Source: G965267335 sp965267335 (GTDB lineage Bacteria > Bacteroidota > Bacteroidia > Cytophagales > JAAEPT01). From it: a stretch of 64,000 nt of DNA. This document shows, piece by piece, positions 16,721-25,570 of this stretch (its first letter is position 1; every line of letters starts with the position of its first letter). Position numbers and translations under genes: made by a program. The stretch is from positions 1,054,001 through 1,118,000 of the forward strand of contig OZ253953.1 in assembly GCA_965267335.1 (NCBI GenBank), given 5' to 3'. The notes under the pieces are model-generated. The model was given only the letters and a program-made list of their open reading frames with translations. It was not told the origin of the DNA and ran no database searches.

Positions 16721-18277
16721 ATGGAAAATTCTGTGAGAGTAAGATTTGCACCGTCACCAACAGGTGCCCTGCACATAGGAGGAGTGAGGACCGCCCTGTT
16801 TAATTATTTATACGCTAAGAAGAATAATGGTAAAATAATTCTGCGTATTGAAGATACTGATCAATCAAGGTATGTAGAAGGGGCTGAGGAGTACATTGCT
16901 GAAGCATTGAAATGGTCAGGGATAGAATTCGATGAAGGTCCGGGTATAGGAGGTGATTTTGGTCCATATAGGCAATCAGAGCGAAAAGAAATTTACTCAA
17001 AATTCGTACAGAAGTTATTGGATGATGGCAATGCTTACTATGCTTTTGATACAGCAGAGGAGCTTGATGCAATGCGTGAGAGACTTAAGGAAGCTAAAGT
17101 CGATAATTTGCAATACAATGCAATCAGCCGCATGCAGATGAAGAACTCCATTACGATGTCTGAGGATGAGGTGAAAGCAAAATTAGAGGCCGGTGATCCC
17201 TATGTAGTGCGGTTGAAGGTTCCCCTCAAAGAAGAAGTAAGACTGAATGATTTGGTAAGGGGATGGGTTGTCGTCCATTCATCAGCGATTGATGATAAAG
17301 TATTGATGAAATCAGATGGAATGCCAACGTATCACCTGGCTAATGTGGTAGATGATCATTTGATGAAAATAACTCATGTGATCAGAGGTGAAGAATGGCT
17401 ACCTAGTGCTCCGTTACATGTCTTACTCTATAGATTTTTAGGCTGGGAAGATACTATGCCGAGTTTTGCTCACTTACCATTGATCATGAAGCCCGAAGGT
17501 CAGGGGAAGTTGAGTAAGAGAGCTGGTGATAAGCTTGGAATACCCGTATTTCCTATTGATGGAGAGTTCCCGGATAGTGAAGGAAACATGGAAAAGTATC
17601 GAGGTTTCAGGGAACTTGGGTTCTTGCCAGAGGCTTTTATCAACTTTATGGCCTTTCTTGGTTGGAATCCCGGGGGTGAAAAGGAATTGTATACAGTTGA
17701 GGAACTAATTTCAGAGTTTGATCTGGAAAAAATCCAGAAAGGAGGAGCCAAGTTTGATATTGAAAAAGCGAACTGGTTCAATGAACAGTATTTGCGAATG
17801 AAGACAAATACAGAGCTCTCGCAATTACTGGATAACTACTGCAAGTTGAATAGTATAGATTCTAAGGGATTGGATTTGGAAAAAGTTATTCAACTCATGA
17901 AAGAAAGGATTTCGTTTATTAACGAAATCCCACAGAAGGCATCGTTTTTATTTCAGCCTCCCAACGAGTATGATGATAAAGTGATTAAGAAACGATGGAC
18001 AGAGGAAGCTGTAGATGTAATTGGTGCTCTATCTGAAGTTCTGTCCAATCTGGATGTTTTTGATGCGGAAACCATCCATAGCTCTCTTAATGAGGTTCTT
18101 GAGGCAAAAGGAATTCAGATGGGTAGAGTAATGCAAGCCCTGAGGGTATCAGTTACAGGTCTTGGCTCAGGTCCGGACTTGATGCTTACCATGGAAATAT
18201 TAGGAAAGGAAGAAGTGGTGAAACGATTGACTACAGCACTTGAGTCCCTTTCTGATAAAGTAAAACAAACCCAATAG
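16721..18277 (+). CDS. gltX: Glutamyl-tRNA synthetase
   Basis: 518 aa class I aminoacyl-tRNA synthetase charging tRNA-Glu. The HIGH-type motif is HIGG at residues 18-21 within APSPTGALHIGGVRTA; the KMSKS-type motif is KLSKR at residues 263-267. Further family marks are RIEDTDQSRY and YRQSER-like segments. The C-terminal anticodon-binding helical region is present and the length is normal for Bacteroidota. The next small gene starts 2 nt after its stop. Confidence 0.96.
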   Translation: MENSVRVRFAPSPTGALHIGGVRTALFNYLYAKKNNGKIILRIEDTDQSRYVEGAEEYIAEALKWSGIEFDEGPGIGGDFGPYRQSERKEIYSKFVQKLLDDGNAYYAFDTAEELDAMRERLKEAKVDNLQYNAISRMQMKNSITMSEDEVKAKLEAGDPYVVRLKVPLKEEVRLNDLVRGWVVVHSSAIDDKVLMKSDGMPTYHLANVVDDHLMKITHVIRGEEWLPSAPLHVLLYRFLGWEDTMPSFAHLPLIMKPEGQGKLSKRAGDKLGIPVFPIDGEFPDSEGNMEKYRGFRELGFLPEAFINFMAFLGWNPGGEKELYTVEELISEFDLEKIQKGGAKFDIEKANWFNEQYLRMKTNTELSQLLDNYCKLNSIDSKGLDLEKVIQLMKERISFINEIPQKASFLFQPPNEYDDKVIKKRWTEEAVDVIGALSEVLSNLDVFDAETIHSSLNEVLEAKGIQMGRVMQALRVSVTGLGSGPDLMLTMEILGKEEVVKRLTTALESLSDKVKQTQ

Positions 18278-18279
18278 CT

Positions 18280-18483
18280 ATGGCAAAAAAGAAAAAGAAA
18301 GAAGAAGAGAAAAAACCGGAGGTACATAAAGACCTTGAAGGTTTTGATGTGAACGTTGACTCGTTTGGGGAAATCAAGTCCAACTATGATATTGATAAAA
18401 TCAATAAGTTCCTTGATGACAATGTAGAGGATAAAAAACTGAAACATAAGCCTGAAAGAAAAAAGGATAGTGGTGAGGAGTGA
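18280..18483 (+). CDS. Small charged conserved hypothetical protein
   Basis: 67 aa from ATG 18280, only 2 nt after gltX. The first 17 residues are almost all Lys and Glu; the middle has a more conserved-looking stretch, GFDVNVDSFGEIKSNYDIDKINKFLDD split by charged residues, and the tail is basic. It has no membrane segment. I recall similar proteins after gltX in other Bacteroidota but no name. The tight spacing and sensible composition support a real gene. Confidence 0.7.
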   Translation: MAKKKKKEEEKKPEVHKDLEGFDVNVDSFGEIKSNYDIDKINKFLDDNVEDKKLKHKPERKKDSGEE

Positions 18484-18517
18484 TAGTTATTTATCAAAAA
18501 CTGGTTATATTGCTCCT

Positions 18518-19087
18518 ATGCTTCGAGGTTTTGTAATATCCTGTCTGTCTTTGCTGCTTTTGACTGCGTGCAATGAATCGCTAAAGAAAAAAGATAAGGA
18601 CTCCATACAGAACAGGAAAAATACGGAGACACGTACCATTGAAGATATACATGGTAATAAAATTGAGTGCCTCGTAGATATCAATAATATCACGCAAAAA
18701 AATACCATTAAGAACTCACCTGATTTTAATGAGGTTAAGTGGGACAATGAGACCAAAGAAGCATGGGTGTCATTGAAAAACGGAGATAGTCTGTATGTTC
18801 ACGTGACCGGTTGTCGAGATTTTTATGTTCAGGTAAGGTTAATTCGATACAACAACACAGAGGAGTTTAGTAATGTAGAGTACTGGTTTGAACAAGCGAT
18901 GTGGATTGCCGAGCATGTGCGTGGCTTCGACCCGGAACACCTTCAGGAAATACATGATGAAAAGAAATTTACGTCAGAACAAGATGAAGACGGGATCGCT
19001 ATGGACTTTAATGAACATGACTACGATCTCTATGTAGATAGATCTGGAAAAGGTACGCTAATAATGTTGGTACACCATTTTCAGTAG
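18518..19087 (+). CDS. Hypothetical lipoprotein
   Basis: 189 aa from ATG 18518, chosen because it begins a lipoprotein signal (MLRGFVISCLSLLLLTAC, lipobox LLTAC). A frame opening at 18470 would place the signal 16 residues in and overlap the previous gene. The mature part is Lys/Glu/Asn-rich, with a beta segment (AWVSLKNGDSLYVHVTGC) and an acidic, tyrosine-containing C-terminus. No known domain. The short gap to the preceding small gene suggests cotranscription with gltX. Confidence 0.72.
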   Translation: MLRGFVISCLSLLLLTACNESLKKKDKDSIQNRKNTETRTIEDIHGNKIECLVDINNITQKNTIKNSPDFNEVKWDNETKEAWVSLKNGDSLYVHVTGCRDFYVQVRLIRYNNTEEFSNVEYWFEQAMWIAEHVRGFDPEHLQEIHDEKKFTSEQDEDGIAMDFNEHDYDLYVDRSGKGTLIMLVHHFQ

Positions 19088-19143
19088 TCGTAGCAAAAGA
19101 ATAGAATGAACCTTACAATTTTAATAACCTTAAAACATAAAAA

Positions 19144-19467
19144 ATGAAACGTTTATTGAGTCTGATTCTAATGAGCCTGTTCATCTCTCTTGGAACATTG
19201 TATGCTGCCAAAAGTTCTAATGATCAGGGTGTTTCTTCCATTAAAGTTGATACTAAAAAGTCTAGGAAGATTAGTAAGATAATGGAGAAGCTTGAAAGGA
19301 AAGTGGCAAAGAAGAAAAGCCGTGGTGGTGATGTCCAAATACCACTGATGATTGCTGTGATACTTGTAGCCTTGTTGTTGATTTTACTAGGCTTTCCGTT
19401 AGTTACATTATTAATTGTTGCCATACTAATATTGCTCTTCCTGTACTTGTGGAGAGAAATGAATTAG
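19144..19467 (+). CDS. Small secreted/membrane hypothetical protein
   Basis: 107 aa. A signal peptide (MKRLLSLILMSLFISLGTLYAA) is followed by a basic helical linker (~residues 35-60) and two closely spaced hydrophobic segments near the C-terminus (IAVILVALLLILLGFPL and VTLLIVAILILLFLYLW). This plan, signal plus basic linker plus a YqaE/PMP3-like hydrophobic hairpin, recurs in the unlinked small gene at 54375. Function unknown. A strong hairpin follows 14 nt after the stop. Confidence 0.7.
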   Translation: MKRLLSLILMSLFISLGTLYAAKSSNDQGVSSIKVDTKKSRKISKIMEKLERKVAKKKSRGGDVQIPLMIAVILVALLLILLGFPLVTLLIVAILILLFLYLWREMN

Positions 19468-19480
19468 AACCAAAAATTTA

Positions 19481-19513
19481 AAGAACCCGGGCAATGCACT
19501 GTGCCCGGGTCTT
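19481..19513 (+). terminator. Strong GC-rich hairpin, probable terminator
   Basis: Arms ACCCGGGCA and TGCCCGGGT form 9 perfect pairs, extended by AAG/CTT with one bulged A, around an 8-nt loop. No long T tract follows. It lies between the small membrane gene and the saccharopine-dehydrogenase-like gene, 19 nt before the TTG start of the latter, so it could also affect that gene's translation. Confidence 0.6.
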
Positions 19514-19531
19514 ACCAAACTACCTTAATAT

Positions 19532-20728
19532 TTGAGAATAGGAATAATCAAAGAAGAAAAAGTCCCTGTAGACCATCGGGTACCCCTTACCCCAAAACAG
19601 TGTAAGTCAATTATTGAAAAATATCCGGGCGTTGAGATTTATATAGAACCAAGTCCGATTCGATGCTTTAAAGACGAGGAATATATCGCAGAAGGTATTG
19701 CCCTTAGTGATGATTTGAGTTCATGTGATATCCTGATGGGTGTTAAGGAGGTGCCAATTGATAAACTGATCCCTAACAAAACTTATTTATTTTTTTCTCA
19801 TACCATTAAGAAACAGACATATAACAGGAAATTGCTGCAGTCTATTTTGGCTAAAAATATTCGTCTGATAGACTATGAATGTCTGAAGAATCATATAGGG
19901 CAACGGGTTGTGGCTTTTGGAAGATGGGCAGGGATCGTTGGAGCTTACAATGCACTGCGCACTTACGGGTTAAAATATTCTTCTTTTGAATTAAAGCCTG
20001 CTCATGAATGCTTTGATATGGATGAGGTCAGGAGTGAGCTAACTAAGGTAAAGCTTGGGCCCATTAGAATATTACTGACAGGTGGGGGGCGCGTAGCCAG
20101 GGGAGCACAGGAAATATTGGATTTTGTCGAAATCAGGAATGTCGAACGGGAAGGTTACCTAAATCAGGTCTGGAACGAGCCAGTGTATATCCAATTAGAT
20201 TCTGATGCTTACAATGAGCATAAGGACGGTAAGCCGTTTGACTTCAATGAGTTTTATAATAGCCCTGAGCGCTTTAAGTCTACTTTCGCCCAGTATACAG
20301 GACATACGGATTTATTGATAGCCGGAGCATACTGGGACCCTAAAGCACCGAAACTTTTTAGCAGAGAAGATATTGCACACAATGATTTTAAAATCAAGAT
20401 CGTTGCAGATATTACCTGCGATATTGAAGGATCGATTCCTACTACACTCAGGGCGACCACGATAGCCGATCCATTCTACGACATAAGAAGAAGGGACTGT
20501 TCTGAACAAGAAGCCTTCTCTGATCAAGATAATATCACAGTAATGGCCATTGATAATCTTCCTTGTGAACTTCCCAGAGATTCAAGTCAAGCCTTTGGTG
20601 AAATGCTAATCGACCATGTGATGGAGCAGTTACTGATCGAAGATCGTGGAATGATCTCCAAAGCTACTATAGCAGATAAAGGTGGTTTGACAGAACATTT
20701 TCAATATCTATCTGATTACATCAAGTAG
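19532..20728 (+). CDS. Saccharopine dehydrogenase-like NAD(P) oxidoreductase
   Basis: 398 aa. The N-terminus (MRIGIIKEEKVPVDHRVPLTP) is the alanine dehydrogenase/transhydrogenase N-domain, shared with lysine-forming saccharopine dehydrogenase. The FGRWAGIVGAYNALR segment is characteristic of the Lys1/LOR branch. A Rossmann nucleotide loop is seen as LLTGGGRVARGA. The C-terminal half holds ADITCDIEGSIPTT, also typical. TTG 19532 is the only usable start for the conserved N-terminus. Substrate may be saccharopine or a related amino acid conjugate; Bacteroidota often carry this enzyme with unclear role. It follows a hairpin closely. Confidence 0.85.
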   Translation: MRIGIIKEEKVPVDHRVPLTPKQCKSIIEKYPGVEIYIEPSPIRCFKDEEYIAEGIALSDDLSSCDILMGVKEVPIDKLIPNKTYLFFSHTIKKQTYNRKLLQSILAKNIRLIDYECLKNHIGQRVVAFGRWAGIVGAYNALRTYGLKYSSFELKPAHECFDMDEVRSELTKVKLGPIRILLTGGGRVARGAQEILDFVEIRNVEREGYLNQVWNEPVYIQLDSDAYNEHKDGKPFDFNEFYNSPERFKSTFAQYTGHTDLLIAGAYWDPKAPKLFSREDIAHNDFKIKIVADITCDIEGSIPTTLRATTIADPFYDIRRRDCSEQEAFSDQDNITVMAIDNLPCELPRDSSQAFGEMLIDHVMEQLLIEDRGMISKATIADKGGLTEHFQYLSDYIK

Positions 20729-20738
20729 AATATTTGTA

Positions 20739-20762
20739 TATGCAAATATACGGTTTTGCATA
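20739..20762. promoter_or_regulatory. Inverted repeat upstream of sucA
   Basis: Perfect 8-bp arms TATGCAAA and TTTGCATA separated by 8 bp, 48 bp before the sucA ATG and 11 bp after the previous stop. No T tract follows, so an operator for the suc operon is more likely than a terminator. TATCTTCA just downstream (20761-20768) is a 6/8 match to the -7 box. Confidence 0.35.
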
Positions 20763-20809
20763 TCTTCAGCCTTTACTTACTTTTATCCTCCGATTAAAGA
20801 ATAATTCCT

Positions 20810-23542
20810 ATGGATAAGTATTCCTACATAGCTAACGCACACGGAAACTATATTGATGAGTTGTATGCTGATTATAAAAGTGATCCGGCCAACGTTGATG
20901 AGACCTGGCAGAAGTTTTTCGAAGGGTTTGAATTTTCACAAACCAAATATGGTGAAAATGGAGCCTCAACCTCAGGAGGGATCAATGAAAAGGAGATCAA
21001 AGTACACTATCTGATACATGCTTACCGTAGCCGAGCGCACTTACGGTCAAAAACAAACCCGGTAAGGCACAGAAAGGACAGAGGCCCACGACTGGACCTG
21101 GAAGACTTTGATTTGGGCAATGATGATTTGGATACAGTTTTTAATGCCGGAAACGAGATAGGAATTGGTCCTGCCACTTTAAAGGATATAATCAAGGCAC
21201 TCAAGAAAATTTACGAAGGTACAATTGGCTTCGAGTATATGTACATCCGCCACAGGGATCGGTTGGATTGGTTCAGAGATAAAATTGAAAAGGCCTCGCT
21301 GAACTATAAACCCGAAGCAGAGGATATAAAAAGAATATTAAGCAAACTCAATGAAGCCGTTGTATTTGAAAGCTTTTTGCATACCAAATATATAGGACAA
21401 AAGAGATTTTCACTGGAAGGGGGAGAAACTACCATCCCTGCACTCGATGCATTGGTGCAGAAAGGGGCCGAATTGGGAGCAGAAGAATTTGTGATAGGAA
21501 TGGCACACAGGGGTCGTCTGAATGTGCTGGCCAACATCATGGGTAAAACCTATGAGGACATATTCAATGAGTTTGAAGGAGGAACCGTTACCGATACCAC
21601 TATGGGAGATGGTGATGTGAAGTACCACCTTGGTTTCTCCAGTGAAGTCGATACCACAGCAGGTAAGAAGGTTTATCTGAAACTGGCACCTAACCCATCT
21701 CACCTGGAGGCTGTCAATCCCGTAGTTGAGGGGTTTGTTCGCGCTAAAGGAGATGAACTTTATGGAGGTGACAAGAAGAAAATAGTTCCAATTCTAATTC
21801 ATGGTGATGCAGCGGTTGCCGGTCAGGGGATTGTGTATGAAGTCGCTCAAATGAACAAATTGGAAGGCTACAGCAATGGAGGGACAATACATTTTGTGAT
21901 CAACAATCAGGTTGGTTTCACCACCGACTTTGAGGATGCAAGATCAAGTATCTACTGTACCGATGTGGCAAAAGTAATTGATGCTCCTGTATTTCATGTG
22001 AATGGTGATGATCCGGAAGCCGTTGTCTTCTGTATGAAATTGGCGATAGAGTATAGACAAAGGTTTGAGCGCGATGTTTTCGTTGATATGGTATGCTATC
22101 GTAGACATGGTCATAACGAAAGTGACGAACCTAAGTTCACCCAACCAGCTCTCTACAATATAATTTCCAAACACCCTAACCCTAGAGAGGTATATATGGA
22201 GCAGTTGATCATGCGTGGTGATATGGGTGCAGAAGTTGCAAAGACTATGGACAAAGAATTCAGAGCTTTGCTTCAGGATCGACTGAATATGGTAAAACAA
22301 AAAAGTTTGCCATATCATTTCCAACCCACCGAAAAAGAGTGGCAGAAACTGAGAAAGTCGACACCAAAAGATTTTGAAAAATCACCATCAACCGGTGTAA
22401 AAGCTGAAGTGATAAAGGAAGTAGGAGAAGCACTCTCCGGCATTCCGGATGGCTTTAAGCCGATCAAACAAATTGAAAAATTGTTGAAGTCCAGACAGGA
22501 AATGTTTTTTGAGAAAAAAGAACTTGACTGGGCTGCTGCAGAACTTCTGGCATATGGGTCATTATTAGGAGAAGGTTATACGGTCAGATTGACGGGGCAA
22601 GATGTGCAAAGGGGCACCTTTTCACATAGACATGCTGTTTTGAAGGATGCTGAGACCAATGAACCTTATAATAGTTTGGCTCAGGCGAAGTCATCGAAAG
22701 GCAAATTCTACATCTATAACTCTCTCTTATCGGAATATGGGGTGCTGGGTTTCGAATTTGGTTATGCAATGGCTAACCCGAATTCATTGACGATATGGGA
22801 AGCTCAGTTCGGTGATTTTGCAAACGGTGCACAGGTTATGACGGATCAGTTTGTAGTTTCTTCGGAAACAAAATGGAACAAACAGACAGGATTGGTTATG
22901 CTTCTTCCCCATGGACAGGAAGGGCAGGGGCCAGAGCATTCAAGTGCACGTCTGGAAAGGTTTTTAAAATCATGTGCAGGTTATAATATGACTGTCTGCA
23001 ACATTACTACACCTGCAAACTTCTTTCATTCTTTGAGAAGACAAATGGTCTGGCCTTTTAGAAAGCCTATGATAGTAATGTCACCAAAATCTTTATTGAG
23101 GCATCCAAAAGTAGTTTCCAAAATATCAGAATTTACAAAAGGATCTTTCAAGGAATTGATTCCAGACGCATATGCTGACACATCGAAGGTCAAAAAAGTA
23201 CTCTTATGTTCGGGTAAGGTTTATTATGACTTGCAGGAGGAACAGGAGAAGCAGAAAAAGAAAGATGTCGCAATTATTAGATTAGAACAATTGTATCCAT
23301 TGCCCTTTAAACAACTTGAAGCTGAACTGGCGAAGTTCAAAAAGGGATTTGAGCTTGCCTGGGTACAAGAAGAGCCAGGTAACATGGGAGCCTGGGGCTA
23401 TATACTTAGATCTCTTTATAAGATTTACCCTGATCTGGATTGTGTGGTTAGAGAGGATTCACCTTCTCCTGCAGTTGGTTATGCCAATATCCACAAAGAG
23501 CGTCAGGCGCAGCTTATAGAAACAGCGTTAAAAACAAAATAA
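20810..23542 (+). CDS. sucA: 2-oxoglutarate dehydrogenase E1 component
   Basis: 910 aa thiamine-diphosphate enzyme, decarboxylating 2-oxoglutarate in the TCA cycle. The N-terminus (YIANAHGNYIDELYADYKSDP) is the usual E2-binding start. IGMAHRGRLNVLAN and HGDAAVAGQGIVYE are family signatures; GDGDVKYHLG and NPSHLEAVNPVVEG mark the TPP domain. The transketolase-type central domain and C-terminal domain (WVQEEPGNMGAW) are complete. It heads the suc operon and sucB begins 27 bp downstream. Confidence 0.97.
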   Translation: MDKYSYIANAHGNYIDELYADYKSDPANVDETWQKFFEGFEFSQTKYGENGASTSGGINEKEIKVHYLIHAYRSRAHLRSKTNPVRHRKDRGPRLDLEDFDLGNDDLDTVFNAGNEIGIGPATLKDIIKALKKIYEGTIGFEYMYIRHRDRLDWFRDKIEKASLNYKPEAEDIKRILSKLNEAVVFESFLHTKYIGQKRFSLEGGETTIPALDALVQKGAELGAEEFVIGMAHRGRLNVLANIMGKTYEDIFNEFEGGTVTDTTMGDGDVKYHLGFSSEVDTTAGKKVYLKLAPNPSHLEAVNPVVEGFVRAKGDELYGGDKKKIVPILIHGDAAVAGQGIVYEVAQMNKLEGYSNGGTIHFVINNQVGFTTDFEDARSSIYCTDVAKVIDAPVFHVNGDDPEAVVFCMKLAIEYRQRFERDVFVDMVCYRRHGHNESDEPKFTQPALYNIISKHPNPREVYMEQLIMRGDMGAEVAKTMDKEFRALLQDRLNMVKQKSLPYHFQPTEKEWQKLRKSTPKDFEKSPSTGVKAEVIKEVGEALSGIPDGFKPIKQIEKLLKSRQEMFFEKKELDWAAAELLAYGSLLGEGYTVRLTGQDVQRGTFSHRHAVLKDAETNEPYNSLAQAKSSKGKFYIYNSLLSEYGVLGFEFGYAMANPNSLTIWEAQFGDFANGAQVMTDQFVVSSETKWNKQTGLVMLLPHGQEGQGPEHSSARLERFLKSCAGYNMTVCNITTPANFFHSLRRQMVWPFRKPMIVMSPKSLLRHPKVVSKISEFTKGSFKELIPDAYADTSKVKKVLLCSGKVYYDLQEEQEKQKKKDVAIIRLEQLYPLPFKQLEAELAKFKKGFELAWVQEEPGNMGAWGYILRSLYKIYPDLDCVVREDSPSPAVGYANIHKERQAQLIETALKTK

Positions 23543-23569
23543 TAGAACTAAAGAACACAAATATATATC

Positions 23570-25117
23570 ATGGCTATTCAAATGAAAATACCAGCAGTTG
23601 GTGAATCAATAACAGAAGTAACTGTAGGCCAATGGAGTAAACAAGATGGTGACTTTGTCGAGATGGATGAAGTGATTTGTGAACTGGAGTCCGACAAGGC
23701 TACTTTTGAGCTGAATGCTGAGGCAGCAGGGATTCTTAGAATCAAAGCACAGGAAGGAGATGTTCTTGAAATTGGAGCCACAATATGTGAAATCGAGGAG
23801 GGTGAAGCTTCATCGAAGCCCGCGGCACCAGCTGAGAAAGCTGCCGAGCCGGAGCAAGCCTCATCTAATGGTGGACCGAAATCAACGGGAGAAGTTTTGG
23901 AAATGGTCGTCCCTCCGGTTGGTGAGTCGATTGCGGAAGTAACTGTAGCCGGATGGACGAAATCTGATGGAGATATCGTAGAATTCGAAGAGGTGATATG
24001 TGAATTGGAGTCGGATAAAGCCACATTTGAATTGAATGCAGAGGCTCAGGGTAAGATTAAGATAATAGCACAAGAGGGAGAAACAATTCCAATTGGTGCG
24101 GTTCTCTGTAAAATAGAAGTGATGGAGGGTGCTGTAGCTGAAACGACTTCCTCTTCCGCATCAGCTGAATCTGCACCGGCAGCCACTTCGGTACCAGCCA
24201 AAGAAGGTAGTTATGCAGAAGGTCATCCTTCACCTGTGGCTAAGAAGATATTGGATGAAAAAGGTATTGACCCAGCCAATGTAAAAGGTACAGGAGTAGG
24301 TGGAAGAATTACAAAAGAAGATGCATTGAATGCTCAGCCTGGAGCACCAGCAGCTTCTAACGGAAGTGGGTCCAAAAAAGATTTATCTGAACCGGCACCT
24401 AAGACAGGAAACAGGAATCAGAACAGGGAACGACTTTCCAATCTACGTAAAACGATTTCCAGAAGGCTTGTGGCTGTTAAGAATGAAACAGCTATGCTTA
24501 CCACATTCAATGAGGTAGATATGAAGCCTGTTATGGACCTTAGAGCTAAGTATAAGGAACAGTTCAAAGAAAAGAATGAGATTGGACTCGGGTTTATGTC
24601 GTTCTTCACAAAAGCAGTATGCGTAGCACTCCAGGAGTGGCCAGCAGTAAATGCATTTATTGATGAAGAGGCCGGTGAGATGGTGTATAATGACTATTGT
24701 GATATTTCAATAGCAGTATCAACTCCAAAAGGTCTTGTGGTTCCCGTGATCAGAAACGCTGAGGATTTGAGCTTTGCTGGCGTTGAGAAAGAAATAAGAA
24801 GATTGGCTCTAAAAGCAAGAGATGGGAAATTAACAATTCCAGAGATGGAAGGTGGTACGTTTACCATCACCAACGGAGGAGTATTTGGTTCCATGCTCTC
24901 TACGCCAATAATTAATGCACCACAATCAGCCATACTTGGAATGCATAACATAGTGGAGCGACCAATTGCTGTAAACGGTGAAGTTGTCATCCGCCCGGTT
25001 ATGTATGTTGCATTGTCTTATGATCATAGGGTGATTGATGGAAGAGAGTCGGTAAGTTTCTTGGTAAGAGTAAAGGAGTTGTTGGAGGACCCTGCTAGGC
25101 TTTTATTAGAGATTTAA
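23570..25117 (+). CDS. sucB: 2-oxoglutarate dehydrogenase E2 (dihydrolipoyl succinyltransferase), two lipoyl domains
   Basis: 515 aa, about 100 longer than the E. coli enzyme because it carries two lipoyl domains, residues ~1-78 and ~110-185, each with the lipoylation site ESDKATFELNAEA (Lys43 and Lys150). Ala/Pro/Ser-rich linkers follow each. A peripheral subunit-binding domain lies at ~217-255 (SPVAKKILDEKGID, GTGVGGRITKEDAL). The catalytic domain ends with SYDHRVIDGRE (active-site His) and a normal C-terminus. Its stop codon lies inside the left arm of the inverted repeat that flanks the next gene. Confidence 0.96.
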   Translation: MAIQMKIPAVGESITEVTVGQWSKQDGDFVEMDEVICELESDKATFELNAEAAGILRIKAQEGDVLEIGATICEIEEGEASSKPAAPAEKAAEPEQASSNGGPKSTGEVLEMVVPPVGESIAEVTVAGWTKSDGDIVEFEEVICELESDKATFELNAEAQGKIKIIAQEGETIPIGAVLCKIEVMEGAVAETTSSSASAESAPAATSVPAKEGSYAEGHPSPVAKKILDEKGIDPANVKGTGVGGRITKEDALNAQPGAPAASNGSGSKKDLSEPAPKTGNRNQNRERLSNLRKTISRRLVAVKNETAMLTTFNEVDMKPVMDLRAKYKEQFKEKNEIGLGFMSFFTKAVCVALQEWPAVNAFIDEEAGEMVYNDYCDISIAVSTPKGLVVPVIRNAEDLSFAGVEKEIRRLALKARDGKLTIPEMEGGTFTITNGGVFGSMLSTPIINAPQSAILGMHNIVERPIAVNGEVVIRPVMYVALSYDHRVIDGRESVSFLVRVKELLEDPARLLLEI

Positions 25118-25132
25118 GAAATAAGATTGAAG
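25114..25132 (+). repeat. Left inverted repeat of the four-helix-bundle insert
   Basis: TTAAGAAATAAGATTGAAG, beginning in the sucB stop codon. It pairs with the right arm at 25540-25558 at 17 of 19 positions. The sequence resembles REP-like 'AAGAT.GAAGA' units; a related palindrome lies after murQ (53735-53782). Confidence 0.6.
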
Positions 25133-25143
25133 ACACTAAGACA

Positions 25144-25521
25144 ATGCACAATTTTCGAGATTTAAAAATTTGGCAACGATCCGTTGAGTTTTCCGTGAGA
25201 GTGTATTCTGTGACAAGAGAATTTCCAGAAGCAGAAAAGTATGGTCTTATCAGTCAGATTAGAAGGTGTTCAGTTTCAATTTCTTCCAATATTGCGGAAG
25301 GCGCAGGACGTAGATCTAATAAGGACTTTTTAAATTTCTTGAGCATTGCCAGAGGTTCAGCCTTTGAACTAGAGACGCAATTAATTATATCAGAAAAATT
25401 AAAATTCATAAATAAGGAGGATTTCGAATCCCTATGCGATGAGTTGATTGAAATTCAGAACATGTTGTTTGGGTTTATGAAAAAGTTGGATAACTCATTA
25501 GAAGTATTTTCAAGCAACTGA
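25144..25521 (+). CDS. Four-helix-bundle protein (23S rRNA IVS / S23 type)
   Basis: 125 aa member of the bacterial 23S rRNA intervening-sequence protein family. Signatures: HNFRDLKIWQRS at the start, YGLISQIRRCSVSISSNIAEGAGR in the middle (split by one break here: YGLISQIRRC then SVSISSNIAEGAGRRS), FLSIARGSAFELETQL after it. The bundle forms a pentamer in known structures and is thought to bind nucleic acid; relatives accompany diversity-generating retroelements (Avd). Here it sits between sucB and lpd, breaking an otherwise standard operon, and is bounded by imperfect inverted repeats on both sides. No reverse transcriptase or rRNA is in the window. It looks like an inserted element, but its mobility is inference. 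Confidence 0.9.
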   Translation: MHNFRDLKIWQRSVEFSVRVYSVTREFPEAEKYGLISQIRRCSVSISSNIAEGAGRRSNKDFLNFLSIARGSAFELETQLIISEKLKFINKEDFESLCDELIEIQNMLFGFMKKLDNSLEVFSSN

Positions 25522-25539
25522 AGCTTTTGCTTCTTAAAT

Positions 25540-25558
25540 CTTCCATCTTACTTCTTAA
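25540..25558 (-). repeat. Right inverted repeat of the four-helix-bundle insert
   Basis: The reverse complement reads TTAAGAAGTAAGATGGAAG, matching the left arm (25114-25132) at 17 of 19 bases. It lies 18 bp after the four-helix-bundle stop and 12 bp before the lpd start. Confidence 0.6.
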
Positions 25559-25570
25559 TACTACAAAACT

